From: Cytophagales bacterium UBA2561
GTDB taxonomy: Bacteria > Bacteroidota > Bacteroidia > Cytophagales > Thermoflexibacteraceae
DNA length: 64,000 nt
Reading direction: 5' to 3'
Assembly: GCA_002340355.1 (NCBI GenBank)
Contig: DDLX01000028.1
Span: forward strand, 186,001-250,000
Shown here: in pieces, positions 17,517-26,259 of the stretch
Layout: every line of letters starts with the position of its first letter
Numbering within the stretch: position 1 is the first letter of the stretch
Notes under the pieces: generated by a model
What the model saw: only the letters and a program-made list of their open reading frames with translations
Databases searched by the model: none
Told to the model about the DNA's origin: nothing
Translations under genes and position numbers: made by a program

Positions 17517-19694
17517 TTATCTTTTTGGTTCCATATTTTTTATACTAATCGGTAAATGCAAAATAAATTCACTTCCTTTTCCAATATCACTCTGTACTTG
17601 AATTGTTCCATTATGCTTTTCAATAATACCATAACTAATCGCAAGCCCCAAGCCTGTGCCTCGTGTTCCTTTGGTCGTATAGAAAGGTTCAAATAATTTT
17701 TCTTGAGTTTCTGGACTCATTCCTACACCTGTATCAGCAATACGAATACATATAAAATTATCTTGTGCTGAAGTTCTAATCGTAATGGTTCCATCATCCT
17801 GAATAGACTCCGAAGCATTAGCTAATAGATTCATAAACACCTGATTGATTTGCCCAATATGACATTCTACCCAAGGCAAGTTTGTTTGATATTCTTTAAT
17901 GACCGTAATACGGCGTTTCAATTTATTACGCAATAAAACCAATGTAGAGTCCAAACCTTCATGCAAATCCGCAGGACGAAATGCCTCATTCTTTCCACCT
18001 GAAAACGTTTTCAACCCTCGTACAATTTCCGTAGTTCGCCTTGCTCCTTCCTTAATAGATGAAATCATAGAGTTAATCGCTTCACGTGTTTCCTCGTATT
18101 CCTCTTCTTCTTTTAATTCACTAATCTCTTGTAGTCTTTGCTTAACTATATCAATATCCTGAATATCAGAAAGTTCGTCATATTTCTCTAAAATTGGGTT
18201 TAATTCTTCAATAGATTGCTCTAAGGTCTCAATACCTCCTGTAATAAAAGTTAAAGGGTTATTAATTTCATGAGCAATTCCAGCAGTTAACAATCCAATT
18301 GAAGCCATTTTTCCTTGATGAATTAATTGAGCTTGTGTTTCTTTTTCTCGCTTTAGAGCTAACTCCAACTTGTGTTTAACAGCAGTCAGGTGTTCATTAG
18401 AAGCATGCAATTCTTCTGCATTTTGACGCAGTTCTTCCTCAGTCAAGAGTAAATCTCGATAAGTTGATTCAATTTGACGTTCTTTAATTTTTTGTTCACT
18501 AATATCTAACATTGCTCCAATGATACCTTGTGGTTCATGCTTGGTATTTCGAAATAAATCTTTATAGATAATTAAATGAAGCATATTTTGTTCTCGATTA
18601 ATAAACGTTACTTCAAATTGCTGGTACTCATTAGATTCAAGGGTAATTGAATCAGATTCAAGATACTCTTTAGCTTGTTCATGAGGAAAAATATCAGAAG
18701 CTTGATGCCCGATAATATCAATTTTACGAAGTCCTAATTTCTGAGCAAATCGACGGTTACAGTTCAAATATGTACCATTAATATGCTTATAGAAAACAGG
18801 AATTGGAATAGTTTCCAATAACGTATTCATAAAACTAATATTTTCCTTGAGTTTCGTTTCGGTTTTAATACGTTGCGTAATTTCACGAGAAGATGTAATC
18901 ATATTTTGAGTCTCTCCTCTAGAACTTTCCACAGAGGTAACAAGTGTCTCGAACCACAAATAATGCCCTTCTTTATGCCGCAAGCGATAACGTGTAACAT
19001 ATTTCTGGGTATGTCGCTTAATCTTTTTGTAACCCGCCTTCAACCCTATCACATCTTCGGCATGAAAAATCGTATGATGACTCGTCCCTATCAATTCTTC
19101 AGGGTTATAGCCTAATAACTCTTTAGATGAAGGAGACACGTATAGAAAATCCCCTTCAGGATTATGTAAACAAACTAAATCTTTGGTATTCTCTGCTAAT
19201 AAACGATAATTGGTTTGTGCTTTTCGAGATTCTGCTACCACTTCATAGGTAAGTTGGTATTTTAAAACCAAACTTTCTACTTTTAGCATGAAGACTTCCA
19301 GCAAATCTTGAACACTACAGTTTGCATTTTTTCTGAGTTGACCAATTTGTACAAAAACGCCTATATGTGTATTGACTTGTAGAAAACGATAATAGACTTT
19401 TTCCTGATCTGGAAAAGATTCTGTAATTAATTTTTTTATATTTTGTCTTGATAATGAAGATGTTGCGTACAGTTTTTCCACAAACTCTTCTAATTGTTCA
19501 GCAGAGATACCTATCGTTAGTGATAACTCTTGATGAAAAGGCATATCTGATGCCCACCAAATCACAAAAGTGGTATCGGTTCTTGCAAACTGAGCAAGAC
19601 AATCTGGTAAGATTTGTGCCAAATCAGACACATTCGGAGCCTTCCGAATTTGGCACAATAGTTCCCGCGCCTTGGGGAGCGGAGAAATACTCAT
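17517..19694 (-). CDS. PAS-domain sensor histidine kinase
   Basis: About 725 residues from the ATG at 19694 (MSISPLPKARELLCQ); an in-frame TTG at 19724 is a weaker start. The N-terminal 150 residues are an unassigned, probably GAF-like sensor. Two PAS/PAC domains follow (about 165-285, NYRLLAENTKDLVCLHNPEGD; about 290-405, TIPIPVFYKHINGTYL), then a coiled coil. The HisKA-type segment is LTAGIAHEINNPLTFI with the phospho-accepting His. The HATPase has an intact NLLANASESI N-box, ADTGVGMSPE G1 and GTGLGLAISYG G2. No membrane segment is seen, so it is probably cytoplasmic. It follows the receiver-kinase gene by 36 bp, so the two are likely an operon and phosphotransfer partners. Confidence 0.9.
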   Translation of the reverse strand: MSISPLPKARELLCQIRKAPNVSDLAQILPDCLAQFARTDTTFVIWWASDMPFHQELSLTIGISAEQLEEFVEKLYATSSLSRQNIKKLITESFPDQEKVYYRFLQVNTHIGVFVQIGQLRKNANCSVQDLLEVFMLKVESLVLKYQLTYEVVAESRKAQTNYRLLAENTKDLVCLHNPEGDFLYVSPSSKELLGYNPEELIGTSHHTIFHAEDVIGLKAGYKKIKRHTQKYVTRYRLRHKEGHYLWFETLVTSVESSRGETQNMITSSREITQRIKTETKLKENISFMNTLLETIPIPVFYKHINGTYLNCNRRFAQKLGLRKIDIIGHQASDIFPHEQAKEYLESDSITLESNEYQQFEVTFINREQNMLHLIIYKDLFRNTKHEPQGIIGAMLDISEQKIKERQIESTYRDLLLTEEELRQNAEELHASNEHLTAVKHKLELALKREKETQAQLIHQGKMASIGLLTAGIAHEINNPLTFITGGIETLEQSIEELNPILEKYDELSDIQDIDIVKQRLQEISELKEEEEYEETREAINSMISSIKEGARRTTEIVRGLKTFSGGKNEAFRPADLHEGLDSTLVLLRNKLKRRITVIKEYQTNLPWVECHIGQINQVFMNLLANASESIQDDGTITIRTSAQDNFICIRIADTGVGMSPETQEKLFEPFYTTKGTRGTGLGLAISYGIIEKHNGTIQVQSDIGKGSEFILHLPISIKNMEPKR

Positions 19695-19730
19695 GGATTT
19701 AGATGATTTTGGATAAAAAAACAAATAAGA

Positions 19731-20894
19731 TTAAACAATTGATAAATCAAACGAGAACGTAGATCCTTCTCCCTCAATACTTTTGACCGAAATTGTTCCC
19801 CCTTGCATCTCAATAAATTCCTTACATAACTTCAAGCCTAAGCCCGTTCCTTTTTCATGGGCAGTGCCATGTGTTGTATAATGCTTACCTTGTTCAAATA
19901 AGTCTTTTCGGACAGCTTCCGACATACCTACTCCCGAATCCTTAATCTCTACAATTACCCGTTGGTCAGATTGATAACTCTTTATAGATATACTTCCTTC
20001 TGGTTTTGTAAATTTAATAGCATTACTAATTAGATTACGAAGTACAGTATCTAGCATATTTTCATCTGCCATTACTGTAAGCGACTCAGTATCCGTATTT
20101 ATCTGAAGATCAATGTGTTTCTGTTCAGCTGTAGCTTCGAATAGATTTATATTTCGGCGAATTAATCGGTTTAACTCAAGCACCTCCATCTCCGCCTTAC
20201 TATTATTCATTTGATTTCTTGACCAATGTAACAAATTGTTTAGCAGATCTTTAACATGAAGTACCGAAGTTTGAATCCGTTTACCCAGATGACGAATTTC
20301 GGACGGGCTAAAACTATCATCTAATTCAATAAGCAAACCAATAAAATTACTTAGAGTAGCTAAGGGACCTCGTAAGTCGTGAGAAATAATCGAAAAAAGT
20401 TTATCTTTTACTGCATTCACATCTCGTAATTCAGCATTTGCTTGCTCAAGCGATTGGGTTCTTTCCTGTACTTTTTGTTCTAAATTCTTAATTAAGTCAG
20501 CATTATCTTGTTTAAGTTGCCATTGTTGCAGTGCATTTTGAATTACAAGCTGTAAGTGTTGGCGATTCCAAGGCTTGACTACATACTGAAAAATATTGTA
20601 TTCATTTACTGCTTTCAAAATATCTCCCACATCACTGTATCCTGATAAAATCATACGAGGCACATCAGGACGTAAATCTTTAATTTGTTCTAAAAATTCC
20701 AGTCCAGTCATTTCGGGCATCACTTGGTCAGTAATTACTAGATGGATTTCTTCTTGTTGCATAATTTTCAAACCTGCTTCCCCCGAAGAGGCAGTATAGA
20801 CCTTGTATTTTTTGAAGAAAGCACTACGAAATACATTAAGGTTATTAAGTTCATCATCTACGTATAAAATGCCGTATTTATGTCGTTTTTTCAT
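19731..20894 (-). CDS. Response regulator receiver - histidine kinase fusion
   Basis: This 387-residue protein has a REC domain (about 5-125) with acidic YVDDE, phospho-acceptor Asp in LVITDQVMPEMTG, and the Lys of VVKPWN. A coiled coil (about 130-165) links it to a HisKA domain (FSIISHDLRGPLATL, His about 174) and an intact HATPase (LRNLISNAIKFTKP, KDSGVGMSE, GTGLGLKLCKEF). The REC-first order suggests that its kinase activity is set by phosphorylation from another kinase. The PAS kinase encoded 36 bp downstream is the obvious candidate. It is soluble. No DNA-binding output domain is encoded nearby, so the final target is unknown. Confidence 0.9.
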   Translation of the reverse strand: MKKRHKYGILYVDDELNNLNVFRSAFFKKYKVYTASSGEAGLKIMQQEEIHLVITDQVMPEMTGLEFLEQIKDLRPDVPRMILSGYSDVGDILKAVNEYNIFQYVVKPWNRQHLQLVIQNALQQWQLKQDNADLIKNLEQKVQERTQSLEQANAELRDVNAVKDKLFSIISHDLRGPLATLSNFIGLLIELDDSFSPSEIRHLGKRIQTSVLHVKDLLNNLLHWSRNQMNNSKAEMEVLELNRLIRRNINLFEATAEQKHIDLQINTDTESLTVMADENMLDTVLRNLISNAIKFTKPEGSISIKSYQSDQRVIVEIKDSGVGMSEAVRKDLFEQGKHYTTHGTAHEKGTGLGLKLCKEFIEMQGGTISVKSIEGEGSTFSFDLSIV

Positions 20895-21382
20895 GGAGTG
20901 CGTTTAATTAGCTTCTAACGGGACTATCTAAAATTGAATTACTCTATCAAAATTTAGGGCGTAAACAAATATAGGCTTTTTTACTTAAAATATCCAAATG
21001 AAATCAATTTAGAATCGTGTCTATTACCGACTTAAAAGGATTTTTATTCAATTTCAGAAATCAATTACAAAAACCCTTCCAGCCTTGATTTGAGAGGATA
21101 CTTAAATACTAAACTTGATATTTCTCTGTGATATTTAGCCCCATCTGTTTTATAAAAAGTAATAGTATTTATTAGATCTTAATTATACGAATAGAGTGTA
21201 CAAAATAATCCATAATAACCTCTATTGTTTGAATTATTTCTTATTAAAAATAAGTATAATACACCAATTAATTTAAAGAAATTCTCCCATTAGTTACCAA
21301 GAGTTTCAGGTTTATGGAAGACTTTTGGGACAACTTCCTTAGAAACTGAATATGATATTAGATAGTTTACATTAGACATACT
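20895..21382. other. Intergenic region, mostly featureless
   Basis: About 490 bp of AT-rich sequence between the kinase promoter and the family A repeat. Apart from the promoter at 20966-20998 I see no genes, RNAs or strong hairpins. Confidence 0.4.
20966..20998 (-). promoter_or_regulatory. Bacteroidota-type promoter for the receiver-kinase/PAS-kinase operon
   Basis: On the minus strand, TTTG (20995-20998) is followed after 21 bp by TATATTTG (20966-20973). This predicts a leader of roughly 65 nt before the start at 20894. Confidence 0.45.
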
Positions 21383-21567
21383 CTACCCTACTAAAATTTC
21401 ATTGATTTACAAATTACTGATTATCATTTAGATTAAATTTAATTTTTCCGTAGCAGTGGGCTTGCAAACTCACCGCTACAGAAAAATGGTGTTTTAGCTT
21501 AATAAACAAAGATTGTTAAGTAATTTCAATACTAAATATATTTCATAAATCATTTTTAGTAGGGTAG
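21383..21567. mobile_element. MITE-like element, family A, complete copy
   Basis: This 185-bp non-coding element has terminal inverted repeats: CTACCCTACTAAAA at 21383-21396 and its reverse complement at 21554-21567. It is bordered by near-identical direct repeats, ACATTAGACAT on the left and ACATTAAACAT on the right, consistent with an 11-bp target duplication. Inside it is an imperfect hairpin (CCGTAGCAGTGG...CACCGCTACAG, about 21452-21485). Two related sequences occur at 62236-62355 (opposite orientation) and 63700-63765. Confidence 0.65.
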
Positions 21568-21610
21568 TGTACATTAAACATATAATTATAAACTATAAAT
21601 ATTTATTTAA

Positions 21611-22798
21611 TTATTTTTCAGTTAATTCTTTCAAAGCCAACCAAGTCATCATTCCTGCACTGTGTTCCAGAGCTTTCTCATCAATATCAAAAGTGGGAGT
21701 ATGTACTCCTGAATTGATTCCTTTTGCTTGATTTCCAACTCCTAAACGATAAAAACAGGCTGGTAAATGATGAGAATAAAACGCAAAATCTTCGCCTGCC
21801 ATCCACAAATCTAAATCAACTATATTTTCTTCACCAATATACTCTACGGCATACTCACGAACACGAGCGGTCAATTCTGGCTCATTCTCCAAAAATGGAT
21901 ATCCCCAACGGATTTCAATGTCACAACTTCCATCCATACTTTCAGCAACACCTTCAGCTATTTTTTTCATTTTACGGTGCGATTCTTTCCGAAATTCTTC
22001 ATTCATCGTACGGAATGTTCCATGAACAATAACTTTCTCTGGAATGACATTGGTCGCACCTTCAGCAATCACTTTTCCAAACGATAAAACAGCAGGAATT
22101 CGGGGATTAGCTCGGCTTATTACTTGTTGTAATGCCACAATAATATGAGAAGTAATCAACACAGGATCAATAAACGTTTCGGGCATTGCTCCATGTCCAC
22201 CTTTACCTTTGACAGTCAGGTAAATTTCGTCTGTACTTGCCATATACATCCCCGAGCGAAAGCCAAATTTTCCTACTTCTAATTGGGGCAAAACATGCTG
22301 ACCAATAATACTTTGTGGTTTTGGATTTTCTAAGATGCCTTCTTTAATCAGAATTGAAGCTCCACCAGGTAAACGTTCTTCTCCAGGCTGGAAAATCAAT
22401 TTAATTGTACCTTCAAATTCATCAGTCATTTGACTCAGGATTCGGGCTGTACCCAACAAAGAAGCCGTATGCACATCATGTCCACAGGCGTGCATAACTC
22501 CCTCTTTTTTAGACTTGTACGGAACATCACTTGCTTCTAAAATAGGCAAAGCATCTGTATCAGCACGTAAAGCCAATATTCGACTTTCAGGGTTTTTACC
22601 TTTAATGAGGGCGGTTACACCTGTTTTTCCGATAATTTCGGGCTGAATTCCAAAAGATTCGAGGCGTTGAAAAATATATTCGCATGTTTCGAATTCCTCA
22701 AATGATAATTCTGGATTAGCATGAATATGCTGTCGATCTTGCTGAATATCTGCCGCAAACTCACGGGCATAATTTTGAACTCTTGTTTTTAAATCCAT
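21611..22798 (-). CDS. M20D family amidohydrolase/peptidase
   Basis: This 395-residue metallohydrolase is of the hippurate/IAA-amino acid hydrolase type. Visible motifs are RQHIHANPELSFEE, LRADTDALPI, the metal-site MHACGHDVHTASLLG, FQPGEERLPGGA and GKGGHGAMPE, with a late WMAGEDFAFY. These enzymes hydrolyse N-acylated amino acids or small amides in the cytoplasm using two divalent metals. The physiological substrate cannot be read from the sequence. It is a single gene; the family A repeat lies 43 bp downstream. Confidence 0.93.
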   Translation of the reverse strand: MDLKTRVQNYAREFAADIQQDRQHIHANPELSFEEFETCEYIFQRLESFGIQPEIIGKTGVTALIKGKNPESRILALRADTDALPILEASDVPYKSKKEGVMHACGHDVHTASLLGTARILSQMTDEFEGTIKLIFQPGEERLPGGASILIKEGILENPKPQSIIGQHVLPQLEVGKFGFRSGMYMASTDEIYLTVKGKGGHGAMPETFIDPVLITSHIIVALQQVISRANPRIPAVLSFGKVIAEGATNVIPEKVIVHGTFRTMNEEFRKESHRKMKKIAEGVAESMDGSCDIEIRWGYPFLENEPELTARVREYAVEYIGEENIVDLDLWMAGEDFAFYSHHLPACFYRLGVGNQAKGINSGVHTPTFDIDEKALEHSAGMMTWLALKELTEK

Positions 22799-23008
22799 TT
22801 TTTTTATCCGTTTTGTTAATCTAATTTTAATATTGAAACGAGGTCTTTTCGCTTTTTTTCGTCCTCCTCAAGGGAGCAAATTTGCAATTCTTTTGTTGGA
22901 ATTATACAAAAGTGAATTTTGAATTTATTTTCTAATAATTTTGAGCTTATAAACTTCAATTACTTTTTAAAATTTTTCACACAATTATTACCTGAAAATG
23001 AACTTGTT

Positions 23009-23965
23009 ATGATTAGAAAATATTATCACTGGATTTTCCTTTGTTTGGCATTAGGACAAACTTCCATCGTAGTGGCACAATTTGATGGTTATTACGATGC
23101 CGAAGATTATCAGGGTTTAGATTCTTTGTATATTTATTTTGCTCCTCAAAGTCAAGCTCTTTTGCGCGATAAGGAAACCTTAGCAATACTAGATAAAGTA
23201 GCTGATTTTCTGCTCAATAACCCAGCTTTTCGGCTTCGATTGGATGGACATACCGAAGTCAATGAAATGGGAATAGAAAGTGAAAATGAACTATTAGGTA
23301 TCAAACGAGCCGATAAAGTTCGACATTATTTGGAAACTAAAGGAGTTCCAAAATGCAAAATTCATCTTGAAAGTTATGGCAGTTCTGAACCCATTTTTGA
23401 TACGGATTCGATTCCTGTTTTGGCTTCTGAACGATTAAAAAAAACCATTCCATCTGATAACACGATGAGTAATTATTACAAAAAACACCACATGAAAACA
23501 CCTAAGAAAATCAAAAAACGAATTCAAGCCTACGAAAGTCACCAAGAAGAAACTGCCCAGCACTCTATACGCTCTGTAAAAACAAATCGGCGTGTCGAAT
23601 GCCATTTTTATCTCAATGAAAATCAGAATATTACCCTGAATTTTTTACCAAGTGATACCTTAGAAATCGCCGATACAGTCAATCGTCAATTGGTATTTAA
23701 TCATAATACGATTACGCCTGCCAATATGGAAATTGCGCTTCAAATAGCTCAGAATGCCCTTCAAAACAACCCTAATACGAGTATTGTTATTTGTCGATTT
23801 GATTCGGTAAGTCCTAAATTAGAAAATCGGATGACCTTTTTGATTGATCATTTTACAGCCAACTTAACCAAAAAGCCCATCTATTTCAGTTTATTTCCTT
23901 GTGATAAATGGAAAATTTATGTCGGATTGTATAATTCGGTTTGTCGTAAAGAAGAGTTAGAATAG
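23009..23965 (+). CDS. OmpA-family protein
   Basis: I place the start at the ATG at 23009 (MIRKYYHWIFLCLALGQ), which gives a clean signal peptide ending VVAQ; the frame is open further upstream. Residues about 40-140 form an OmpA C-terminal-like peptidoglycan-binding domain (LDSLYIYFAPQS, LDGHTEVNEMG, RADKVRHYLETKGV, ESYGSSEPI). The segment after about 150 is basic, and the last 130 residues may be a second, degenerate OmpA-like domain. It probably links the outer envelope to peptidoglycan. It is followed after 2 bp by yraN, so the two are co-transcribed. Confidence 0.8.
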   Translation: MIRKYYHWIFLCLALGQTSIVVAQFDGYYDAEDYQGLDSLYIYFAPQSQALLRDKETLAILDKVADFLLNNPAFRLRLDGHTEVNEMGIESENELLGIKRADKVRHYLETKGVPKCKIHLESYGSSEPIFDTDSIPVLASERLKKTIPSDNTMSNYYKKHHMKTPKKIKKRIQAYESHQEETAQHSIRSVKTNRRVECHFYLNENQNITLNFLPSDTLEIADTVNRQLVFNHNTITPANMEIALQIAQNALQNNPNTSIVICRFDSVSPKLENRMTFLIDHFTANLTKKPIYFSLFPCDKWKIYVGLYNSVCRKEELE

Positions 23966-23967
23966 TT

Positions 23968-24330
23968 ATGAATACAAAATTGAAAACAACTGAGATTGGG
24001 AAGCGTGCTGAATCCTTAGCTGTTCAGTTTTTGAAAGGCAAAAATTGGCAGATTATTGCTCAAAATTACCGTCATCGACAAACTGAAATCGATATTATTG
24101 CTCAAGAACAAAATACGATTGTTTTTGTAGAAGTCAAATACCGAAAATCAAGTGCATTCGGTCATCCTGAAGAAGCGGTTAATATCCAAAAACAGAATAG
24201 AATCATAACTTGTGCTACTCACTTTATTTTGCATAATAATATTGAGAATGATATCCGTTTTGATATCGTAGCTATCCTCAAAACATCCACGAAATACGAA
24301 ATTGAGCATTTTGAAGATGCTTTTTATTAA
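23968..24330 (+). CDS. yraN: YraN/UPF0102 family endonuclease-like protein
   Basis: 120 residues, the normal length for UPF0102. It contains the Holliday-junction-resolvase-like nuclease core: GKRAESLAVQFL, NYRHRQTEIDIIAQE and FVEVKYRKSSAFGHPEEAV, with E, D and E-x-K in the PD-(D/E)XK arrangement. The protein is presumed cytoplasmic. The family's biochemical role is not settled. It lies 2 bp after the OmpA gene and has a weak ATG context. Confidence 0.9.
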   Translation: MNTKLKTTEIGKRAESLAVQFLKGKNWQIIAQNYRHRQTEIDIIAQEQNTIVFVEVKYRKSSAFGHPEEAVNIQKQNRIITCATHFILHNNIENDIRFDIVAILKTSTKYEIEHFEDAFY

Positions 24331-24546
24331 GACTCAATCTAAATAAAATTCAATTTTTGTTATTTTTTTATCAAAACACAGGCATTTATTTAAAATTATA
24401 TACATTTGATTATCAGAATTTTATTTTTATAGAAAGTAGATTATTACAATAAAATTAAAAAAATATTAAATTTTCATTTGTTTTTATAAGCAATAAAATT
24501 ATATTTGATTATATAAAATTATAAAACCCTTATAAACTCATTTCCC

Positions 24547-24759
24547 ATGAAAAAATTAATTTTATTTTTAGCTCTTAGTGCGCCTCTTTTCTGGGCATGT
24601 GATGATGATGACGATGATGTAACTCCTAAGAAATGTATTGAGTGTGCAGGTGTAAAAAAAGCTTGTGAAGGAGATGATGGAGCCACTCTAGCAACGTTAC
24701 AAGAGATGTTATTATCATCTACTGATTCAGCAGCACCTTGTAAATTAGTAGACAAATAG
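24547..24759 (+). CDS. Small Cys/Asp-rich lipoprotein
   Basis: 70 residues: MKKLILFLALSAPLFWAC gives a lipoprotein signal with the acylated Cys at residue 18. Six consecutive Asp follow directly. Acidic residues after the Cys generally favour surface export of Bacteroidota lipoproteins, but the usual motif is not exactly this. The mature part holds CIEC, a further Cys pair and a final Cys (KACEGDD, APCKLV), suggesting disulfides or a metal site. I know of no family. It stands alone with AT-rich DNA upstream and a bidirectional terminator downstream. Confidence 0.65.
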   Translation: MKKLILFLALSAPLFWACDDDDDDVTPKKCIECAGVKKACEGDDGATLATLQEMLLSSTDSAAPCKLVDK

Positions 24760-24788
24760 AGCTTTTGTTATTTCTTTTCTTTGTTAAA

Positions 24789-24827
24789 TTTAACTTTCCA
24801 AGAATTTCACCTTCTTAGAAAGTTAAA
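24789..24827. terminator. Bidirectional hairpin terminator
   Basis: TTTAACTTTC (24789-24798) pairs with GAAAGTTAAA (24818-24827), with inner AAGAA/TTCTT pairing. It lies between the convergent lipoprotein and oxidoreductase genes. Confidence 0.6.
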
Positions 24828-24841
24828 TAATTGATTATAAA

Positions 24842-25840
24842 TTAAAATCGGACAACTAGCTTTCCAAATTGAGTATTCTTTGCCATAATTTCGAAGGCAT
24901 CTAAAATTTCATCGAATGGGCGCACCGAGTCTACAAATGGTTTAAGTTTATGATCTCCGATAAATTGAAGCATTTTCTCAAATTCAATATCATTTCCCAT
25001 TGTACTACCCTGAAAACGAACTTGACGGAAAAAAGCAGTAAATACATCTAACTTAGGAGGCACGCCACGAGTTGCCCCATAAAATACAATCCGACCTGCT
25101 GGATTCATTATCCGAACAAACTTAGAAAATCCATCACCACCAGCACTATCAATCACCGCATCAAATCCACCCGATATCTTTTTTAACTGTTTGTCCCAAT
25201 CTTCTGACTTATAATTAACAGCTCCTGCAGCTCCTGTATCCAATACTTTTTGTGATTTTTCTTCACTTCCAGAAGTTACAAATACCTTAGCCCCAATAGT
25301 TTGAGCAAACAAAAAAGCAAATTGAGCTACTCCCCCACCAACTCCAGAAATTAATACAGAATCTCCTTCTTTAACTTCAGCATGAGTGAAAACAGCTCGA
25401 TAAGCTGTCAATGCACCAAGAGGCAAGGCTGCCGCTTCTTCAGAAGTCAAATGAGCTGGTTTAGGGTGTACACGGTCAACAGGCACTGCTAAATATTCTG
25501 CAAAAGTACCATTAGAAGGCATTCCTAACATAGTATATTCATCAGATTGAACAATAGGATTCTCTCCCCAATTTTGGTTAGGGTTAATTACAACCTCCTG
25601 ATTAAGAAGAGATTCGGAAACATTTTCACCTAATTTTACAATTGTTCCACAGCCATCCGACCCTAAAGTAACATTCGGACGAATCCCTGGGTACATTCCC
25701 TCACGAATCCAATAATCTCTTCGGTTTAAAGCACTAGCTTTCAATTGTACAAGAACTTCTCCAGCTTTCGGTTCAGGCATAGGAAGTTCGACAAAAGCTA
25801 ATGGATTTTCTTTATTGCCCGTTAATTGTAACGCTTTCAT
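24842..25840 (-). CDS. Zinc-binding-type (MDR) quinone oxidoreductase-like protein
   Basis: 332 residues from the ATG at 25840 (MKALQLTGNKENPLAF); a TTG 9 bp upstream is ignored. It is a medium-chain dehydrogenase/reductase with a GroES-like N-terminal domain (ASALNRRDYWIREGMYPG, TLGSDGCGTIVKLG) and a Rossmann domain (VLISGVGGGVAQFAFLFAQ, AKVFVTSGS, GFDAVIDSAGGDGF). The structural zinc Cys cluster of alcohol dehydrogenases is absent, so it belongs with the zinc-independent quinone or enoyl reductases. NADPH is the likely cofactor. The substrate is unknown. The gene is monocistronic and divergent from valS. Confidence 0.88.
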   Translation of the reverse strand: MKALQLTGNKENPLAFVELPMPEPKAGEVLVQLKASALNRRDYWIREGMYPGIRPNVTLGSDGCGTIVKLGENVSESLLNQEVVINPNQNWGENPIVQSDEYTMLGMPSNGTFAEYLAVPVDRVHPKPAHLTSEEAAALPLGALTAYRAVFTHAEVKEGDSVLISGVGGGVAQFAFLFAQTIGAKVFVTSGSEEKSQKVLDTGAAGAVNYKSEDWDKQLKKISGGFDAVIDSAGGDGFSKFVRIMNPAGRIVFYGATRGVPPKLDVFTAFFRQVRFQGSTMGNDIEFEKMLQFIGDHKLKPFVDSVRPFDEILDAFEIMAKNTQFGKLVVRF

Positions 25841-26259
25841 ATTTTTCAATTTTAAATTACTTGAATAAATAGCGTAAATGAAAAATTTTCATTTAAAGAC
25901 CCAAATTTATTACAAAAAATCATTTTCAAAGCCTTTTATTGAATTTTATTTCAAATAAGCCTTTTTAGATCTATTTATACACAGTTTTGAAAGTCAATAA
26001 AAACTGGTATTAAATCTTTGAGTTATTTGCAATTTTTGCCAAGACCAATACATTCTACGACTTCCCAAAAATTTGGTATTTTTAGAAATTTGAATCTTAT
26101 AAATATCTAACTTTTCATAGTTCTGTAAAATCTCTCAATCAATTTCCGAAAACCCCAAAAAATGCTGATATTTGTCAATCATTTGATAATGTAAACTATT
26201 TTAAATAATAGCGTAAAAAGCCACAAAACGCATCGTATAAAATCTTTGGTATAAAAACT
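25841..26259. other. Divergent intergenic region (oxidoreductase and valS)
   Basis: 419 bp, AT-rich. CAAATTTA at 25902-25909 is a possible minus-strand TAAATTTG element for the oxidoreductase. A perfect palindrome AAATGAAAA-A-TTTTCATTT lies in its presumed leader (about 25876-25894). For valS, AATCTTTG at 26241-26248 is one base off the -7 consensus. No T-box or other riboswitch was recognised. Confidence 0.35.

Noticed and set aside
20895..21382. Long gap that might hold a tRNA, small RNA or riboswitch
   Set aside because: No cloverleaf, T-loop consensus (GTTCGAA-type) or known riboswitch motif could be found by eye. A covariance-model scan would settle it.
24519..24755. Open frame of 78 codons antisense to the small lipoprotein
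   Set aside because: The plus-strand gene has a lipobox and a sensible start. The antisense frame (Ser/Pro-rich) has none.
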